A stretch of 64,000 bases of DNA from Chryseobacterium sp. Marseille-Q5410 (GTDB taxonomy: Bacteria > Bacteroidota > Bacteroidia > Flavobacteriales > Weeksellaceae): positions 496,001 to 560,000 of the forward strand of contig CAMPOT010000001.1 of the NCBI GenBank assembly GCA_946892665.1, given 5' to 3'. Below are positions 61,477 through 64,000 of the stretch, piece after piece. Both the position numbers and the translations under genes were made by a program. The notes under the pieces are model-generated. The model made no database searches. It was not told the origin of the DNA and was given only the letters and a program-made list of their open reading frames with translations. How positions within the stretch are numbered: position 1 is the stretch's first letter; each line of letters opens with the position of its first letter.

Positions 61477-61506
61477 CAAATATACGCAGATTTTTAAAAG
61501 TAACAA
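61477..61506 (-). promoter_or_regulatory. Bacteroidota promoter just outside the array, reading into it
   Basis: On the minus strand TTG (61506-61504), 19 bases, then TATATTTG (61484-61477) fit the -33/-7 consensus TTG-N19-TAnnTTTG. It lies four bases outside the last cassette boundary and drives the S41 peptidase gene and possibly the following minus-strand cassettes, as the Pc promoter does in integrons. The rest of 61507-61880 shows no gene. Confidence 0.6.
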
Positions 61507-61886
61507 GAATTTTTCGAAATAAATCAAATAAATTACGTAATGTATTGTTTAATAGTGAATTATATATAAATTTGTATTGCGTATTATGAATAGATTTACC
61601 AAAATTTCGCCTAATTTTTTGAGTTTTTAAGAAATTTTAACATATACAAAAAACGAAGCATTTTGATTCATTTTACTCGCTCACGTTTCTTAAAACTTAG
61701 CTGATTGTTGAATGTAATATTGTCGCCAATTTCTCTCGTTGCAAAACAAATGTGAGAATTTAGTTTTTTGCCCAGGTGCAAAAATTTTTGGAAAGTTTAC
61801 CCGACTTTGTAACGGAAACCAAGACTATTTTTTTTAATTATATTTTCTCAAAAAGGGCAACCACTGTTTTGAAATTGTTGAACTAA

Positions 61887-61917
61887 AAAAGACCGCTTCC
61901 GAAAAAGCAGTCTTCAA
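61887..61917 (-). terminator. Terminator of the TonB-dependent receptor gene
   Basis: GACTGCTT and AAGCGGTC pair around TTTCGG, followed on the minus strand by TTTTTTAG; 37 bases after the stop codon at 61954. Confidence 0.8.
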
Positions 61918-61953
61918 AGAGCAATAATTTCTTGTGAATTATGGCAATTCCTA

Positions 61954-64000
61954 TTAAATTTTAATGCTCATCCCAAACATAAAATTGGTTCCGGCTTGCG
62001 AGAAGTACATGGGTCCATCATACACATAGCCGTTGTTTACATATTTCTTGTTGAAAATATTATTGAGCAGGAATTTGAAATCGATTTCCGTTTTTTTGAT
62101 ATTCAAGGAATATTTTGCATTGAAGTCGGTTAGCCAATAATCTTTCAATTGCAGATTCTCGTTGTTCGTGTTATCAAGAAACTGCTTCCCAACGTATTGA
62201 TTTTGAATGCCAAAGCTCAGTTTATTATTTGGAGTGTAATTCAGTAAAAGATTTCCGATGAAGTTTGGGGAGAAAGAAATTGGTGTATCTCCCAAGTTTT
62301 CAATTCCTTCGGAAGTTTCGTTCTTAAAACTTTTATTTTCGTTCTTACTCAAGGTTACATTCCCTGAAAGGTTCAGCTTTTCTGAAAGTTGCGCCAGTGC
62401 GCCCAACTCTACGCCCATACGGTAACTTTGCCCGGAATTCACCCGAATGAATTCGCCTACATTATTGATTTGCCCATTTAGAACAAGCTGATTCACGTAG
62501 TTCATATAATAAAGGTTCCCTGTGAAGGAAACTTTCCCTGTTTTTTTCTCGATTCCCGCTTCGAAATCGTAGAGTTTTTCAGCTTCTGTTTGTGGGTTTG
62601 CAAAAAGATCATCCCGGTTCGGTTCCCGGTGCGCAATGGATGCGGAAATAAAAATTTTTCCTGCTGGGATTTTATAATTAATTCCTGCTTTTGGGTTAAA
62701 GAAGGTCCATTTCTTATCGAGATTCACTCCTTCATCATCTCCTTGTTGTACAATTTTGGTGTCGTAGGTGATGTTTCTGAGCTGTAGATCTCCGAAAAAC
62801 TCAAAACGGTTTTTGGTGACGATAAATTTTGCAAATCCCGCAACTTCATTTTTTACCGAGCGGTTTCTGTAATATTCATGTTCATCGATTTGTGGGAAAT
62901 AGACTCCCGTCACATTTCCAAAATGACGTCCATAATACTGATTACCAACCAATCCGAAATTCAAATCCAAGTTTTCAAATTTCCCGTATAATGTTGAAAC
63001 TACCCCATAAAAATCATTATCCAGCCATTTTTTTCGAATGAAATCGGTTTTTTTAATTTCGTTACCGTTTTGGAAAATATTGGGTAGATTGTATTTTGAA
63101 AATTTAGCATCTTGCTTGTAATTTTCGTAGTAACCTTTGCCTTTGGTGTAGTGGATAGTGGTTTCCAAATTCCAACGGTCGTTCAGTTCCTGTTCCCACA
63201 AAAGCTGATAATGATTTTGTCGGTAATTATCGGTTTCATTATCATAAAAACCAATAATATTTTCCCAGTTCGCATCATAGATCGCCCCGGAATAGTTGAA
63301 TTTTGGGTTGGTTTCCCAAGTTGCTTTATCGATTCCGTTCCAGGCTTGGTATGTTTTTTCTTTGCCTCCAAACGCCATCAAACGGATTTTGGTTTTATTT
63401 TCTTCAAAAAGTGCTGTGAAATTGTAGGAATGCAAATCTGAAAATGCACGGTCGATATAGCCATCTGAATGAATGTTGGTGTAGCGCCCCAAGAGTGACA
63501 GTCGGTCTTTCCAGAATTTTCCCGAACCGATTTCGGCGGAGTATTTATAGGTGTTAAACGATCCGTAACTGTTGTCGGATTTTACATAAAACTTCTCCTC
63601 CGGATTTTTAGAAATCACGTTGACACTCGCTCCAAAGGCAGAAACTCCGTTAGAAGACGTTCCTACACCACGCTGAATGATGATTTGTGAAGCCGAACTG
63701 GTGAGATCCGGAACATTCACGAAAAAAGTTCCCTGGGATTCCGAATCATTGTACGGAATGCCGTTCATCATTACATTAATTCCATTCCCACCAACACCAC
63801 GAATTCTGAGACCTGTGTATCCAACGCCATTTCCGGCATCCGAAGTGGAAATAACGGAAGTTTGGTTTTTCAGCAAGATCGGTAAATCCTGACCAAGGTT
63901 TTTGTTCCCTAAATCTTTTTCTACATTGATGATTTCTTTGGAAACGGGAAGTCTCTTTGTGAAATTCACACTCTCGATTTCGTGAATTTTCAAAGTGTCT
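61954..64000 (-). CDS. TonB-dependent receptor, N-terminus outside the window
   Basis: About 680 residues are visible; the frame runs off the right edge, so the ATG at 63993 is probably internal. The plug domain appears first (DLPILLKNQTSVISTSDAGN, then YTGLRIRGVGGNGINVMMNG and VQRGVGTSSNG-like segment), followed by beta-barrel strands and a C-terminal aromatic-type end (FMFGMSIKI). The plug phrase RIRGVGGNGINVMMNGIPYNDSE fits receptors of the iron-siderophore/vitamin type. Ligand unknown. It is independent of the cassette array and has its own terminator. Confidence 0.92.
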   Translation of the reverse strand, partial: DTLKIHEIESVNFTKRLPVSKEIINVEKDLGNKNLGQDLPILLKNQTSVISTSDAGNGVGYTGLRIRGVGGNGINVMMNGIPYNDSESQGTFFVNVPDLTSSASQIIIQRGVGTSSNGVSAFGASVNVISKNPEEKFYVKSDNSYGSFNTYKYSAEIGSGKFWKDRLSLLGRYTNIHSDGYIDRAFSDLHSYNFTALFEENKTKIRLMAFGGKEKTYQAWNGIDKATWETNPKFNYSGAIYDANWENIIGFYDNETDNYRQNHYQLLWEQELNDRWNLETTIHYTKGKGYYENYKQDAKFSKYNLPNIFQNGNEIKKTDFIRKKWLDNDFYGVVSTLYGKFENLDLNFGLVGNQYYGRHFGNVTGVYFPQIDEHEYYRNRSVKNEVAGFAKFIVTKNRFEFFGDLQLRNITYDTKIVQQGDDEGVNLDKKWTFFNPKAGINYKIPAGKIFISASIAHREPNRDDLFANPQTEAEKLYDFEAGIEKKTGKVSFTGNLYYMNYVNQLVLNGQINNVGEFIRVNSGQSYRMGVELGALAQLSEKLNLSGNVTLSKNENKSFKNETSEGIENLGDTPISFSPNFIGNLLLNYTPNNKLSFGIQNQYVGKQFLDNTNNENLQLKDYWLTDFNAKYSLNIKKTEIDFKFLLNNIFNKKYVNNGYVYDGPMYFSQAGTNFMFGMSIKI

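Noticed and set aside
1-64000. tRNA, rRNA or tmRNA genes
   Set aside because: No cloverleaf, GTTCRA-type T-loop context or rRNA-like sequence was noticed on reading; a covariance search was not possible.

Overview
The window is an AT-rich chromosomal segment of a flavobacterium, most likely a Chryseobacterium-like member of the Weeksellaceae. Evidence for this is the Bacteroidota-type promoters (TAnnTTTG at -7), A-rich leaders without Shine-Dalgarno sites, a TonB-dependent receptor, HU-CCDC81, DUF3347 and BT4734/VirE-type proteins, and a Kdp system with a split KdpD.

Layout. 0-13.3 kb is ordinary chromosome: an Ig-like lipoprotein (cut by the left edge), a serine hydrolase, a 2-hydroxyacid dehydrogenase, an acyl-CoA thioesterase and an HU-CCDC81 protein on the minus strand; then a stress group (PNPOx-like, catalase-like, GlsB-like, SDR) and the four-gene ligase-associated DNA repair module (MBL exonuclease, ATP-dependent ligase, Lhr-like helicase, PdeM). 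13.3-25.1 kb is an accessory region with many broken genes: N-truncated heme oxygenase, AAA ATPase fragment, a lone copy of the large palindromic repeat, a wrecked vapE-like gene, a CNNM fragment, USP / GNAT (stop codon) / racemase, an AraC regulator with shared operators, a GNAT-nitrilase fusion, one broken and one intact MscS channel, and an intact HTH + vapE-like pair. 25.2-31.1 kb is a copper-resistance operon ending in a giant multicopper oxidase fusion. 31.5-34.4 kb is a single-chain type IIG restriction-modification enzyme. 34.4-45.2 kb is a potassium-uptake locus: NtrC-type sigma-54 regulator, small membrane peptides, kdpFABC, a porin, a KdpD stub and a separate histidine kinase. 45.2-50.0 kb has a gene-poor stretch with a large palindrome, then uncharacterised genes, a DUF5675-like protein and an SNase-like protein.

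The most striking part is 50.0-61.5 kb: an integron-like cassette array. Nine 140-207 bp imperfect palindromes (one of them interrupted by an IS110-family element), plus a lone right end at the low-coordinate edge, separate compact, unrelated cassettes: two toxin-antitoxin pairs, membrane proteins, an alpha/beta hydrolase with an HxlR regulator, a CxxC/HIVP protein, SMR efflux with a Crp regulator, an S41 peptidase, and two ORF-less cassettes. The two ends of each cassette are complementary to each other (for example GTTATGTGCAGT and TGCACATAAC) while differing from cassette to cassette, and the stems show compensatory changes. This is the expected signature of attC-type sites. No integrase is visible in the window. 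A Bacteroidota promoter sits just outside the terminal cassette and reads into the array. The IS110 element has split one repeat at its conserved core, and its leader can be read as a bridge RNA whose loops match both that target and the element's own ends. The TonB-dependent receptor at the right edge is ordinary chromosome.
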